Source: Haliclona indistincta | Lineage: Eukaryota; Porifera; Demospongiae; Haplosclerida; Chalinidae | Direction: 5' to 3' | NCBI GenBank assembly: GCA_964017065.1 | Contig: OZ024789.1 | Coordinates: 3,723,971-3,787,970, forward strand | Length of the DNA: 64,000 nt | In this document: one piece after another, positions 50,501-60,299 of the stretch | How positions within the stretch are numbered: the first letter of the stretch is position 1 | Layout: every line of letters begins with the position of its first letter | Translations under genes and position numbers: made by a program | The notes under the pieces: model-generated | What the model was told of the DNA's origin: nothing | The model's database searches: none | The model's input: the letters and a program-made list of their open reading frames with translations, nothing else

Positions 50501-51393
50501 GAAAATGATGTCAACAGGTATTATTACACAAAATTGACAATTTTGTCTCTGTTCTACTTTTCTTTTCCAGAGATCAGCTCAGTAAACCTCAGCAACTAGT
50601 GGTCACATTCACTGGTGGTTTTATTGCTGGTATATTCTGCACACTTGTCAGTCACCCGTTTGACTCGATCGTCTCGAAACTGAACTCTGACGTTGGCAGC
50701 ACACCAATCAAAGCAGCTAAAGAACTAGGAATGAAAGGTATGCGCACTAGCATATAATTATGATAGTAGATCAAAAATTGCTCAAAAAAATGCACAAATT
50801 AACTCGCATTGCTGCAATACAAATGTAAGCAACTGACGTAATAAAAAATGTGAAAAAATAACAGACTAAAAGAAATTTTGATGATTACACCTGTACCTAG
50901 AGTATATGCTACGTTTGATACTCTGTATTGGTTATTGCCCTCACACGAGGGCATTAATGTCGGTTAATGCCCGAGTTGTGTAGGGCAATAAAGCGGCTTA
51001 TTATATAGTTCATCACACAACAAGTAAAATAGTACAGTGAAGAATCTTGCAAAAGGGTCTGCGTCTTTGCGCATTGCTATAGATAAAGTTACATGCAGTC
51101 GATAACCTACATTAACTGATTTGTAAAAGATGACCTACTGTGTAAAAAATACTCTTGATTACACTTCATATATACGTTCATGAAGATGTATTAGACTGTG
51201 CTGTTATAATTGTCTCTCTATCTCTCCAGGACTATGGAAGGGACTGGGAGCTAGGATCATCATGGTTGGTACGCTGACAGCAATGCAGTGGTTCATCTAC
51301 GACTCTGTGAAGGTCTACTTCCGGTTGCCCCGCCCACCTCCCCCAGAGATGCCCGAGAGCTTGAAAACAAAACTCGAAGCAAAGAAACAATAG
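44531..51393 (+). CDS. SLC25A3: mitochondrial phosphate carrier SLC25A3, C-terminal four exons
   Basis: It imports phosphate into the mitochondrial matrix with protons for ATP synthesis. Exons: 44531-44712 ([21 protein letters not shown]…), 44872-44988 ([20 protein letters not shown]), 50571-50737 ([17 protein letters not shown]…), 51230-51393 ([21 protein letters not shown]… to TAG). All splice junctions are consensus and in frame. Two of the three mitochondrial-carrier repeats are visible, with signatures '[10 protein letters not shown]' and '[10 protein letters not shown]'. The C-terminus '[13 protein letters not shown]' is characteristic of this carrier. The first repeat (about 120-150 residues plus targeting peptide) is missing, probably in or beyond the gap at 43993. 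The intron 44989-50570 is large because it contains an antisense LTR retroelement. Confidence 0.93.
45349..45480 (-). repeat. 3' LTR (left)
   Basis: 132 bases, TG…CA, nearly identical to 50383-50516. Confidence 0.93.
45563..47149 (-). CDS. BEL/Pao integrase
   Basis: 528 codons overlapping the RT frame by 35 bases. It contains an HHCC zinc domain (HLRLLHAG … CVICKRQ), a DDE core ('VGVDYAGPL', '[10 protein letters not shown]', '[14 protein letters not shown]') and the C-terminal domain found after BEL integrases ('VGDVVIVQE', 'RWPIAKI'). The ATG at the track start is probably not real; upstream coding has been deleted. Confidence 0.85.
   Translation of the reverse strand: MYIQRFLLREPEEADEICAHTAVLQTVPSTVIPMDQYSSYTQLKRITAWIRRFVKNCQTAANDRTTGPLTARELEQAQNYWIVISQRDHFSKEINLLSQNKPVSKSSSLRSLHPFIDQAGIIRVGGRQQNSNQNYSKQHPVILHGKHIISKLIVSAEHLRLLHAGPLLMNASLRRRFHFLGGRRVVRFITRSCVICKRQTARVHPPPLMGQLPAERITPDIVFSHVGVDYAGPLLIKFGYVRKPTLKKAYVCVFVSLSTKAVHLELISDLTTEAFIACLRRFVARRGKPTNIWSDHGTNFIGAARQLNELYTFLKEKKTTEVISRFCSDQSITWDFIPEHAPHFGGLWKAAVKSFKRHLYRIMGDTKLTFEEMTTTLTQIEACLNSRPLTPLPTSEDANFEVLTPGHFLIGRPLEALPDCQDVSLQVNPLKRWHLCQTLIRHFWNRWSTEYITNLQRMTKWQTKNSNLAVGDVVIVQEKNSTPTRWPIAKIIAVYPGRDGVVRVVDVKTATGTYTRPSVKIIPLSVDN
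47115..49346 (-). CDS. BEL/Pao gag C-terminus, protease and reverse transcriptase
   Basis: The frame overlaps the gag frame by ~115 bases. In order: end of gag, zinc knuckles ([43 protein letters not shown]), an aspartic protease ([12 protein letters not shown]), then the RT with 'DVSRMYRAV' and the catalytic 'FYVDDGL' motif. It ends at TKRA followed by a stop, just where the RNase H connection normally starts. No separate ATG is expected, because translation would come from gag. Confidence 0.85.
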   Translation of the reverse strand: MEKKYDSYTTLHRSILEHSELWVMSRQVHSSHHYLNSIKLDSTTMFEWQQHSRSQSDVPHFEELLAFINLRAQAAETVIPDIRKKNLEPHPPPRKDFRRIGSFNSFVTPNEGISCVVCKSNHLLHTCPDFKALGHENKMSLLKTNNLCTNCLRPGHYSKACKSPNRCRICHKLHHTLLHVNDVKKIVNTNPVNKSQTPVHVSNHATMGSQSNVLLMTCRVNVKSPNGSTIVSRALLDSGSSASFISERLVQSLQLPRSERNIRVSGVACLTSTLSARSTTSCLISSTHDPTKEFKISAVIVPQVTCDLPLNSISPNPEWNHLSDINLADPTFGTRSRIDLLLGVEVYTEVMCSGRRIGSTGIPHAFETHLGWVVAGNYGKPLFTHAVSCHVHVLSDDLLRKFWELESVPHTVLLSPDEKVAVNHFQTKHYRDESGKFVVPLPRKQNVKPLGESRSQAIKRFISFERSLHSKNLFSEFQPVIEEYFQKGHAELVPDADMLKPPQSCFYMPMHAVRKESNSTTKIRAVFDASAKSSTGVSLNDTLLVGPTVHASLVDVLLRFRQHRVALIADVSRMYRAVALPGSDRDMHRFVWRTSPNDNLKDYRMTRVTFGVSSSAFIANMCIKQNAINHASQFPQAAEAVHSSFYVDDGLTGADSVEQAIELHNQLQMLFDAGGFLLRKWNSSETAVLENIDHKLRDVQHTHTIIDSEAYTKTLGVEWNSNTDEFRLIVTDLVHSEVFTKRA
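49231..50280 (-). CDS. BEL/Pao gag-like protein (frame ends early)
   Basis: Start chosen at the ATG (complement of 50278-50280) downstream of the LTR; the frame is open further up but through the LTR. About 350 residues, mostly coiled-coil and helical, with '[24 protein letters not shown]', the conserved gag start block of this clade, in residues ~215-240. The frame stops at 49231, whereas the homologous peptide continues in the next frame (49346-), consistent with a small insertion near 49233. Confidence 0.8.
   Translation of the reverse strand: MAAVYRRKRGSVKGLVTRLNTRVNSLESSKHTAVTIDEVHRIIVRLQTLTDEFKLHHDSILELVDNEEVLAVEQEILEAHEDTVSNLFTRLDKIAASCNVEKDTQSKQGTKRLEYLKKEIAAIHASISTLPASSDHTCLLQQQEEKLGELKKELSATRQTILSLDIDETSTLSVLQKEVDGDIFNCSLDIRKLLYSKDVKPHESASDVSGVKLPKLDVPTFDGDILRWSSFWEQFVTSVDSRKHLSNAEKLVYLQHAVKNGSAAGVIQGLSQSGEQYTEAVECLRQRYDRPRLVHQMHVRKIMDIPRMREGSGKEIRQLHDTASQHLRALRTMGHEPSGSFITSLLELN
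50383..50516 (-). repeat. 5' LTR (right)
   Basis: 134 bases, TG…CA, with the TSD ggtat immediately outside at 50517-50521. It would hold the element's promoter; a cAMP-type tgacgtca site is visible in both LTRs. Confidence 0.93.
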
Positions 51394-52041
51394 CTCACAA
51401 ATGCAGATTTTTTTTATCTCAGTCAGCAGTTGTCAGTCAGTATAATTTTGTTTGGTACAGAAACTTATTATATGTAAATCCAAAATCAGCAGAGATTGAA
51501 TGGACTCTTGGTCTTTGGGAGCTTATAACATTTCTTCAGCGTACCAGATAGATACAATACATCAGTGAGAGAGGTCAGACTAGCATTCAGCTATGAAGAG
51601 CGATAATATAGATGCAAGAATGTGTTCTAACATCCATCTGCAGTACAGCAGCTATGTGTACATGGTACTTATCTCCACTTCCTTTTCCGCCCACCTCCTT
51701 CAAGAACAATCGATTATTAGCGCTATACTACTTCTAGGACATGCTAGGGCAAGAATTTCCTATGTTTGTTAACACATGCATGAGATCTATTAGTTTTGTC
51801 AACACTCTTGAGCAAACAATGAGCTTATCAGTTACGATAGCCTCCTCCTCGTACCCAGACACTAGTCAAGAGAGCCAATGACTAGACTATATCGCTGACC
51901 GCACACTTGATAGGAGTGCGAATTAAATTATTATCAAAACTCGTGACACCATAAAATATTATAAGGGGTGGAATATTGTAAGGGGAGGAAGCAGACATTA
52001 TTTTCAGCCCTTATTTCGAAGTCACTTGTTAGTTGTTACAG

Positions 52042-52299
52042 ATGGAGTCTTTCGTTCAAAAAGTGAGTCTGGCTTGTTAATTGTACTAACTCTTTGCATA
52101 TCGGAGACAGCCACATGTGCATTTAGCATTCAATCTGATACTCACGAATTTTGCTATTCACGCGTTAGAGCCGGCTAGACGTATACGTGGGACGAGGCTA
52201 GACATGATCACGTTACACATGGTTAGGCAAGCAAAGGGGTACGATGAAAAGTATGGGTGGGGTCTAACACTGAACGCTGCTACTGCACGTCAGCTATAG
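52042..52299 (+). CDS. possible two-exon small protein gene (69 aa)
   Basis: A short exon (52042-52062: ATG then ESFVQK) is followed by a consensus donor gtgagt. An acceptor (gagacag) starts the second exon at 52111, which continues in frame to TAG at 52299. The peptide 'PHVHLAFNLILTNFAIHALE…' has one hydrophobic helix and a basic middle. No family is recognised. The 48-base intron fits the short introns of the neighbouring Ig gene. It could be a chance arrangement. Confidence 0.3.
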
Positions 52300-52539
52300 C
52301 TGTCCCGTCTGTCCGGCGTGTGATAGCCTCACCTCGCTTCGCTTCGCTGTCACAATCATCGAAGCCATATTTATTAGCATAACTGTGGTCCCGACTGGTG
52401 TGTTTAGCGGTGAGACAATTTATGCAAGCTTCATTCTTCAAGGGCTCTTGTTTTGCAGTAGACTTGTTCCCAGGGATCTCACACCACGTGACAGTAATAT
52501 TGTACTCGCTCAGACTCGTGTTTAAAATGTAGTATCACA

Positions 52540-54929
52540 ATGTACTCGGTCTCAAGTCTTGTTTTCGTATTCCAGGTCTTTGTTTGCGCATTGATATTGA
52601 TGTTTTGGAGATCTGGAATTGCTGGGAACACTGTTTGCTATGAGTTCGTTAGCGGCAACCATTCCATTCTCTGCCCTAACAACTCCTTTATAAACATGGT
52701 CCAGAGTGAGAATGTCTTTACATCGAGGTAAGTATAGAAGTGAACTCAAATTGTTGATCTTTATTTTGCATTCTTAAGATGGAAGTTCTGCTGCTCTCCG
52801 CAGAGCAGTGATATTGTCAGCAGTAGTAGTGGGTGGAGTTTGGATCACAGCGCTTTTCGACAACCCTTCGAATTAAGGTGCGCAGACAATCACGTTGTGT
52901 CCGGACTGACCACTAACATTTCCTATACATGGCGTGATCGTATATGGTCCCTATACTGCACTAAACTACATTCGAGTTATGCACTCGTGAATTGTACATG
53001 GACAACTCATCTCAACTATATTAACGGAGTCTTCAATTTTACTGCGCCAAACACTGTATCTGTTATCACAGCTATAGAAAGCACGATCGAATTCAGGTAG
53101 TGAAATGACTAAAATTTTTAGTGTGTAACTGTATAACCTGAATTATTTCCTATAATAGTTTACGTACATGGTACCTCAGGATTTGTTCTATGCAAGGTAA
53201 GATCAAATCTTATAAGGAAAGATAGATTTTGTGATGCTTGGTCATGGCATCAAATTTAATCTACTTTTCAGCTTACTGTGCACCCGGCAGTCGTGTTCCC
53301 ACCCCTGAAGGTGGAGTTGTTTCAGAGAACAACTCCTCCCTCCACATTGCCTGTCCGGGTGGAACATACATCGACGGACCAGCTCATCTCCTCTGCAGTG
53401 ACCTTGCTAATGCAAGTGTCAGTAAATGTGAAAGTATGTAAAACTGTAGCTAAGTGCAACTTTGAGCTTTTCTTCTTAGAATGTAAGGAAATCGATTACT
53501 GTGAAACTACAACCTGTGACTCAGCACTATTCTCAATTTGCTTGAAATGTGCTGAGTTTCACCCTGTTTGGAATATCCCTGTTGTAGCTAACCGTCGGAA
53601 AAGAAAATGCAGAGGTGATGAATATCAATGTATTATCCACAACTTTTTAATGTTTTAGTATATTGCAGTTCCACCAGTTATCAGTTCTAGTTCCCAGAAT
53701 CAAGAAGTCGCATTTGTCAGAGGACAGGATATAAGACTACCTTGTGTTACCCAAGGTATTCCCAAGCCTAAAATCACTTGGACTTTGAATGGAACAGGAG
53801 TACCTTGGGGCACGACTAGTACTGACAATTCTTTCATTATCAGCAAGGCTAGTCTTGATGTACTTCTAAACTCAGATACGAACATTGAAGGAGTTTACAC
53901 CTGTTTTGCTAGGAATGTTGTCGGTAATGACAGCATTGAGTATGAATTATGTGAGTTAGTGCTTTAAGAGACTATTGTGTAATCTGTTAGTCATTTGTAC
54001 CCAGATGAAGTTCTTCAGTCAGCAGTATTTCTAAAGACAATTTATAGTTCAGCAGAAGGAGGAGAAGCAATATTAGTGTGTCCAATTCAAGACTATGAAT
54101 CGATCGAATGGCTTAACTGTAGTGAGCATCGCAGGGATAATAAGGAACTGAAAACTAATGATAAGATTTCATTCATTAATGGCAGCCAAGTGCTGCGAAT
54201 ATATCCAGCAAGTATCTATCATGCTGGTGTGTATTGCTGTAGAGGATACTATGAAGGATTTAGTAGTCAAGCGATTGTGGTTCTTCAAATTTATGGTAAG
54301 TTTGTATCTGTAAAATAGAGCATTTATAACAAATTTCCCACTTTTTCTATGCATAGCAAGTTCTATGGAGATGTCTGGTGAGAATTATGTGAGCTGTTTA
54401 TCTAATCATTTATTTTTAATAAATCAAGGTTCTGGTTTAATGTCTGCAACTACTCCGCCAAAAGTGATCAATTGGAGACAAAATTACACTATAGCCATTG
54501 GTGGTAACATCTCACTACACTGTGAAGCCTCTGGCTATCCACTGCCTATCGTATATTGGAAGTACGGAGACGAAATACTATTGTCAGGTCTAGGCAGAGT
54601 TAGTCTAAGCTTTATAAATGCATCAGCATCTGCTACCGGCGTGTATATCTGCATAGCAAATAGTATGTACCATGATGAAATATCAAGAAGCACTTTTCTC
54701 TCTGTACATCCATCACATGTTCATATGCGCCCTACTACACCCTTCCATGGTATGTTATTAAGAGCATAAAATTGAATCACTCTCCTTCTCTTTCTTTCCA
54801 GAAAGCACATTCACTCCACCAACTGTATTTTCGCCTACAAAATATTCAACAGCTGTAAAATTGTCACACTTATCGCTAACATTTTTACTTTTAATAGCTT
54901 TCATAGTTTTTAGTTTTCATCTTCATTAA
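52540..54929 (+). CDS. Ig/sushi domain cell-surface protein, probably GPI-anchored
   Basis: Nine exons joined by consensus sites give 620 residues: 52540-52727, 52779-53096, 53159-53196, 53272-53433, 53480-53614, 53669-53950, 54005-54295, 54429-54749, 54802-54929. A signal peptide (LVFVFQVFVCALILMF) leads a Cys-containing N-terminal region. A sushi-like module follows (AYCAPGSRVPTPEGG … SKCE), then another Cys-rich exon (KCKEIDYCETTTCDS). Three Ig domains come next, one per exon (e.g. LPCVTQ…GVYTCFARN; LVCPIQ…GVYCCRGY; LHCEASG…GVYICIAN). The last exon ends in a hydrophobic tail with only FHLH after it, typical of a GPI signal. The last six introns are phase 1, the class expected for shuffled extracellular modules. 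Likely an adhesion or recognition receptor; ligand unknown. Confidence 0.88.
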
Positions 54930-55121
54930 AAAATTAACCAAAAATTCACATGAGATACAAAATCATACAAATAATTTTTTCTTTTTCTTTCTTTTTTCCT
55001 TCACTATCAAAATTAATATAAATTATACAATCCAGCAACTTCACTTTCTGACAAACGAAGCTTAAGATAATTATTGTTGAGCATTACGTAAGTAAATTTT
55101 GGATTTTCTCAGAAATCAATC

Positions 55122-56828
55122 TCAAGAAATTGACCCATAGTTATCACTAGACAGCAGAAGATGAACGCTTTCATCATATTGCTCTGCCAGAGTTAGCTCT
55201 CTGTCATATATCTCTTCTACTAGATATTGTTCGTTGACAACTTCATCTCTTAGACGATATTGATATCGCTTAGCAACACACGCATACACGATCAGAGAAC
55301 TGAGTATAAGAAACGCCTTTACTGAATGAAAGCTTAACCAGGAGGTGTTAGTGATAGTGTAGAGTTCTGATAATTCAATGAGAAGATAGTTGATAGCCAG
55401 TAGAGCGTACCATATACCGATTAGTAGTCCCTTCAGTCTAAGAGGAGCTTGAGCACAGATGAACTCAAGAGCTGTCATAAACACCAGAAGAAAGGACAAG
55501 CCTTGAAGTAAATAAGGTATTAGCAACAAGATAAATGGAGTGTTGTTTTGATCACAGTAGAACATATTATCAGTAGCATTAGATATAGTAGTGCAAGTGT
55601 TGTCAATGTCAAGCTCGATGGCCAAAAAGTAGCAAGAGTCAGGAAAATTTTTGTCAAAATGTTTGCATTCCTTTCCTCTAGTCATTGTAACTTGTATAAT
55701 TATTTCAACAACACTTTTAAGGAAACAACATAAAAGTCCCAGGCCCATTCTCTTCAACATGTTTGGAAAGATGCCTTTGTACCAGTGTTTGATCAATTCA
55801 TACAATGGAACTCCAAGTAATACAGTAAGAAAAGTGAGTAGCATTGGATCACCTAGAATAACTAATGCCATCTTAGATGGACATTGTTCTCTCATTAACT
55901 GACTAACAATTGAGTAGCCATGAGCAGACAAGTGGAATCCTACAAGAGTCAAGAGAAGTAGAACAATACTGAAAAAAGTCTTCGTGTCCTCCACCTCCTC
56001 AGTGGTGAATGGTCCTCCATATTTGCTCTTCCCAAGATCAATACGAGGTGGAATGTCCTCCTCCCAGTAGGTGAATGCACTACGATGCTCAGGGACCTTG
56101 TGCTTCCATGTATACCTCAATACTCTGTAAATTAGTTTAAGAGGATGCTCACCAGTTCGATCAATGTTGAAATGCTTCCTAGAGCCAATCAGTAGAAAAA
56201 GACCAACACATGCACACACCAGCTGTATACCAACCATTATCATGACGAAAGTAGTTGTAATGGTAAAATAGGAAGGGTGTAAGTCATTGTAAAGGTCTGT
56301 GGCATTTTGTAAATTCAGTTTAAGAACGCATTCACTGTAATGAAACAGAAGGCCAGATGAGCAGATTACTGAGAGCAGTTTTCCTACATTAAAGCTCCAG
56401 TAGTACCAGTGAATCAAAGTGCTGAGCTCATCTGAAGATGCTTCCAGCATCTGGTCCATGCCAAACTGAATAGCAGTTGATTCAAACAAACCTATTCCAA
56501 TTAAACCAACTGCGACAGAAAAACCTCCAAAGATAAAAAGTTGTCTGTCCTCAAAGAATTCAACAAACAAAGCCACTGCCAAGATCATGAGAAATGTAGC
56601 TAACATCATTGTGATGAAGGAGTACAGTATGAACTTATACCTGGTAAAGTAGACATCAGCTAGCCATCCAAGCAGAGGGTAGAGAAGATACACTAAAGAC
56701 TGACTTGCCAGGAAAGCAAAAGTACCATCTTTGTCAACTGCGTGGTAAAAGGAGATGTCTGATCCAACTATCGTCATTTGCATCAAGCAACAGCAGAGAA
56801 TCACCAGACAAGCAGCTTTGGGAAGCAT
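55122..56828 (-). CDS. POT/PTR-family (SLC15-like) transporter, intact copy
   Basis: Intronless frame of 568 residues with about twelve membrane segments. It matches the proton-coupled oligopeptide transporter family: 'GWLADVYFTRYKFI' (PTR2 signature 1), 'QFGMDQM.EAS' and 'HWYYWSFNVGKL' (signature 2 region), a large middle loop and late TM pair. The usual N-terminal ExxER motif of POTs is not seen, so proton coupling and substrate are uncertain; an SLC15A4-like relative is possible. It is the first and only intact member of a minus-strand tandem array extending to 60.9 kb. Start: first ATG, MLPKAACLVI, conserved in the other copies. Confidence 0.85.
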   Translation of the reverse strand: MLPKAACLVILCCCLMQMTIVGSDISFYHAVDKDGTFAFLASQSLVYLLYPLLGWLADVYFTRYKFILYSFITMMLATFLMILAVALFVEFFEDRQLFIFGGFSVAVGLIGIGLFESTAIQFGMDQMLEASSDELSTLIHWYYWSFNVGKLLSVICSSGLLFHYSECVLKLNLQNATDLYNDLHPSYFTITTTFVMIMVGIQLVCACVGLFLLIGSRKHFNIDRTGEHPLKLIYRVLRYTWKHKVPEHRSAFTYWEEDIPPRIDLGKSKYGGPFTTEEVEDTKTFFSIVLLLLTLVGFHLSAHGYSIVSQLMREQCPSKMALVILGDPMLLTFLTVLLGVPLYELIKHWYKGIFPNMLKRMGLGLLCCFLKSVVEIIIQVTMTRGKECKHFDKNFPDSCYFLAIELDIDNTCTTISNATDNMFYCDQNNTPFILLLIPYLLQGLSFLLVFMTALEFICAQAPLRLKGLLIGIWYALLAINYLLIELSELYTITNTSWLSFHSVKAFLILSSLIVYACVAKRYQYRLRDEVVNEQYLVEEIYDRELTLAEQYDESVHLLLSSDNYGSIS

Positions 56829-57839
56829 TTTTGTACAAAAATGACTTTAGACAGGCAACTTATCAACTATAACTGTGTAATTTTGCATTCATAGACCGAC
56901 TGATGACATAAAGTCTAGGCTTTGTTTACAAAAATACGTAATTGAAAAATCTGCAGTAAAGACTAGCTAGTTTATTTACATAATTATTAAAACATGATAT
57001 CTCATTCAGTATCGAGTATAACACTGATAGTTTCCTTACTGAAACTGTGAAAATGCGGATATAGTTGTGCGTTTATGGTTTAACAATCACAAATACTTTA
57101 TGACGACAGTGTTTATAGTTCAATTTCTCTTGCATTGATTAGGGTGGCTATACAAATTAATTTTAATGCAGATCTTCAAAGGATCATTTCTTTCTAATTC
57201 CAAAACTATGCAGTTTTCAGAGTTTATAAATAAATCCTGTACATTCAGGAGAACCGACGAAACTTCGCTAGTGCTTTTGCTAACAAAACTCTGGGATCGT
57301 ATGTATGCGTTTTAGGCTACGCACAATCATCGGCGAGTGATGGAAATAGCCTCGATTTTAAAAGCCACAATTTAAACTGAATATAACTCAGTGATCAAAA
57401 ACGGTATTGCATGAATTTTGCAAAACGATCTTCAGTTAGAGAATGTTGCAATGAACATGCAGCCGGTGATTCTGAAGTCGAACAACAACTTCCTCAACGA
57501 ACGAGACGTAAAAAATAAAGATGATGTCCACCATGCTGTGACTGCATGAAATGTCAGTGACGCAAACTTTCAGTTCGCGCGAAGTCCTTGTCGTGCTTAC
57601 GCGAGAGTTTAGTCGACATAGAAACGAATTTCTTGTCAAAATGTACTACGTAATTGTGTCTCAATTGTGTAAAGCACACTTTCTGAACAGTTCAGTGTTT
57701 ATCATTTAGTTTCAAGAACTATTATAACTTTTAACTCGGGGAAATTATATCTTTACAATAACTAACATAGTTACGTAAGTTAACATACAACATGTGATGC
57801 AATATACCGGCTCTTCATGCAGTGGTTAATAACTTATTG
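56829..57839. other. spacer between transporter copies
   Basis: AT-rich; it must contain the promoter of the intact copy and the 3' end of the second. The 67-codon minus-strand frame (57436-57639) has no motif. Confidence 0.4.
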
Positions 57840-59591
57840 TTATGTTATTTGACTGCCGGTTAAATTGAGCTGGTTGTTAGTATTTGTGGAACATGAGCCA
57901 TAACTTTCACTGTAGTACACACTTTCATCATTGGATTGCTCTGCCAGAGCTAGTTCTCGCTCATATATTTCTTCTACTAGATATTGTTCATTGACAACTT
58001 CATCTCTTAGACGATATCGGTAACGCTTAGCAACAAACATGTACACTATCAGTGAGATCAGGATGAGGAAGGTTTTAACAGAGTTAAAGATTACCCAATT
58101 GATTCTAGTGATAGTGTAGAGTTCTGATGATTCAATGAGAAGATAGTTGATAGCCAGTAGAGCGTACCATATACCGATTAGTAGTCCCTTCAGTCTAAGA
58201 GGAGCTTGAGCACAGATGAACTCAAGAGCTGTCATAAACACCAGAAGAAAGGACAAGCCTTGAAGTAAATAAGGTATTAGCAACAAGATAAATGGAGTGT
58301 TGTTTTGATCACATGCAGTAGAACATATTATCAGTAGCATTAGATATAGTAGTGCAAGTGTTGTCAATGTCAAGCTCGATGCCCAAAAAGTAACAAGAGT
58401 CTCGAGTAATGTTGTCAAAGTGATTGCATTCTTTTCCTCCAGTCATTGTAACTAGTATGCTGACTTCAACAATACTTTTGAGTAAACAAAATAAAAGTCC
58501 CAGACCCATTCTCTTTAACATGTAATTTGCAATTGGAAAGTCTCCTTTGTACCAATGTTTGATCAATTGATGAAGTGGAACTCCAAAAACGACTGTTAAA
58601 AATGTAAGTTGCATCGGATCACCTAGAACAGCTAGTACTTCTTGAGATGGGCATTGTTCTCTCATTAGCTGATCTGCAGTTGAATAGCCATGTGAAGACA
58701 AGTGAAATCCCACTAGAGAAAGTAGGAGTAGAAGAACGCTGAAGAATGTCTTCGTGTCCTCCACCTCCTCAGTGGTGAACGGTCCTCCATATTTGCTCTT
58801 CCCAAGGTCAATACGAGGTGGAATGTCCTCCTCCCAGTAGGTGAATGCACTACGATGCTCAGGGACCTTGTGCTTCCATGTATACCTCAATACTCCATAA
58901 ATTAGTTTAAGAGGATGCTCACCAGTTCGATCAATGTTGAAGTGCTTCCTAGAGCCAATCAGTAAGAAAAAGCCAAGAATTGCACACACCAGCTGCAAAC
59001 TAAGCACAAAAAGCACATAAGTGGCAGTAATTGTAAAATATTGAGGATGTAAGTCCTCGTATAGGTCTGTAGCATTTTGCAAGTCAAATTTGATGTTGCA
59101 TTTACTATATATGGCCAATACAAATGTCGCACAGCTAGCAACTAATAGACGTCCCACATTACAGCCCCAGTAGTACCAGTGAATGAAAGTACTGAGTTCA
59201 TCTGAAGAGGCTTCCAGCATTTGGTCCATACCAAACTGAATAGCTGTTGATTCAAACAAACCTATTGCAATTAAACCAAGTGTTGTAGCAAGACCTCCGA
59301 AGATGTAAAATTCCCTGTCTTCATTAAACTTAAGAAACAATGCTTCCAATATAATCATCAGAATCACTGCTATTATCATTGTGATGAAGGAGTACACTTA
59401 TACCTGGTAAAGTAGACATCAGCTAGCCATCCAAGAAGAGGGTAAAGAAGATACGCTAAAGACTGACTTGCCAAGAAAGATAAAGTAGCATCTTTGTGGA
59501 TTGTGTGGTAAAAGAATATGTCAGATCCAATCATCGACATATGCATCAAACAACAGCAAAGGATGACAAGACAAGGTGCTTTGGGCAACAT
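57840..59591 (-). pseudogene. POT/PTR transporter, second copy with two frameshifts
   Basis: Aligned by eye with the intact copy, it is very similar throughout, with long identical stretches. Start ATG at 59591 (MLPKAPCLVI). The first break at ~59396 is a 7-base deletion after 'YFTRYK'. The second at ~58315 is a 4-base insertion before the segment 'QNNTPFILLLIPYLLQ'. Between and after the breaks the reading frames stay open and conserved, so the lesions are recent or are assembly errors. The C-terminal tail (…ERELALAEQSNDESVYYSE) is diverged. Confidence 0.8.
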
Positions 59592-59854
59592 TTTGCATAG
59601 AACCAGCTGCATACAAACTCCGGTAATAAAATTAATGCAGTTGTATAATGATGTGCAGTTGTATCGCAATGCGGTGGCGCCGGTGTGGTACCAATTGCAA
59701 GTTGACAAACACTTCTTATTGTCTCTGTAGCTACCTAACTTAAGTAATATAGTTCTGTGTACTCTGCCTATTATTTAACCAATTTTACTTTCAATAAGAA
59801 CTGAAACTTTAACAATTGTAGATGAATTATCCCCTATAATCCTTCCACAGCATG

Positions 59855-60110
59855 TCACAACATTCCTCTTCCAGAGCTAGCTCTCGCTCATATTATATCT
59901 CTTCTATCAAAATATATATTATTGTTCGTTGACAACTTCATCATAGTGATAATGCCTAGCCACACACGTACAGTACCAATGAGGAATGGTTTTAACAGAA
60001 TAAAAAACTGTCCAGGTGATACTGGCAGTAGCATAGATATCAGATAATTCTATGAGAAGATCATAGTTGATAGCGGAACTATTACAGCTGCATGCTAACT
60101 CCAGTAAACA
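59855..60110 (-). pseudogene. POT/PTR transporter relic, third copy
   Basis: Only the C-terminal coding part is recognisable ('ccagagctagctctcgctcatat…', 'gatagttgatagc'-type blocks). It passes directly into sequence matching the 5' flank of the second copy ('aatgcagttgtataatgatg'), so the body of the gene was deleted. Confidence 0.6.
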
Positions 60111-60299
60111 ATGCAGTTGTATAATGATGCGCAATAATTGTATTATTTTTATTCAATGCTGCGCTGTGGTACCAAGTCACAACACTCTTTATGGTCCTTT
60201 TAATAACTGTTTTGCTAATGTGAGTAATAGTTCTGTCCATACCAGAACTAAAACATTAACAGTTTTGGGTGAAATATCCCCCATAATCCTTCCATACGT

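Larger units (their letters stand above)
45349..50516 (-). mobile_element. BEL/Pao-type LTR retrotransposon, internally deleted
   Basis: Short LTRs (132 and 134 bases) begin TGTGTG and end CAACA. They are flanked by the 5-bp duplication ggtat (45344-45348, 50517-50521). A sequence starting TGG follows two to four bases inside the 5' (right) LTR, as expected for a tRNA primer site. The order gag, zinc knuckles, protease, RT, integrase is that of BEL/Pao. The frame is broken between gag and pol, and the RNase H region is missing near 47115-47150. It sits in an SLC25A3 intron, antisense to the gene. The LTRs differ by only about two substitutions and one 2-base indel, so the insertion is recent. 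Confidence 0.93.
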
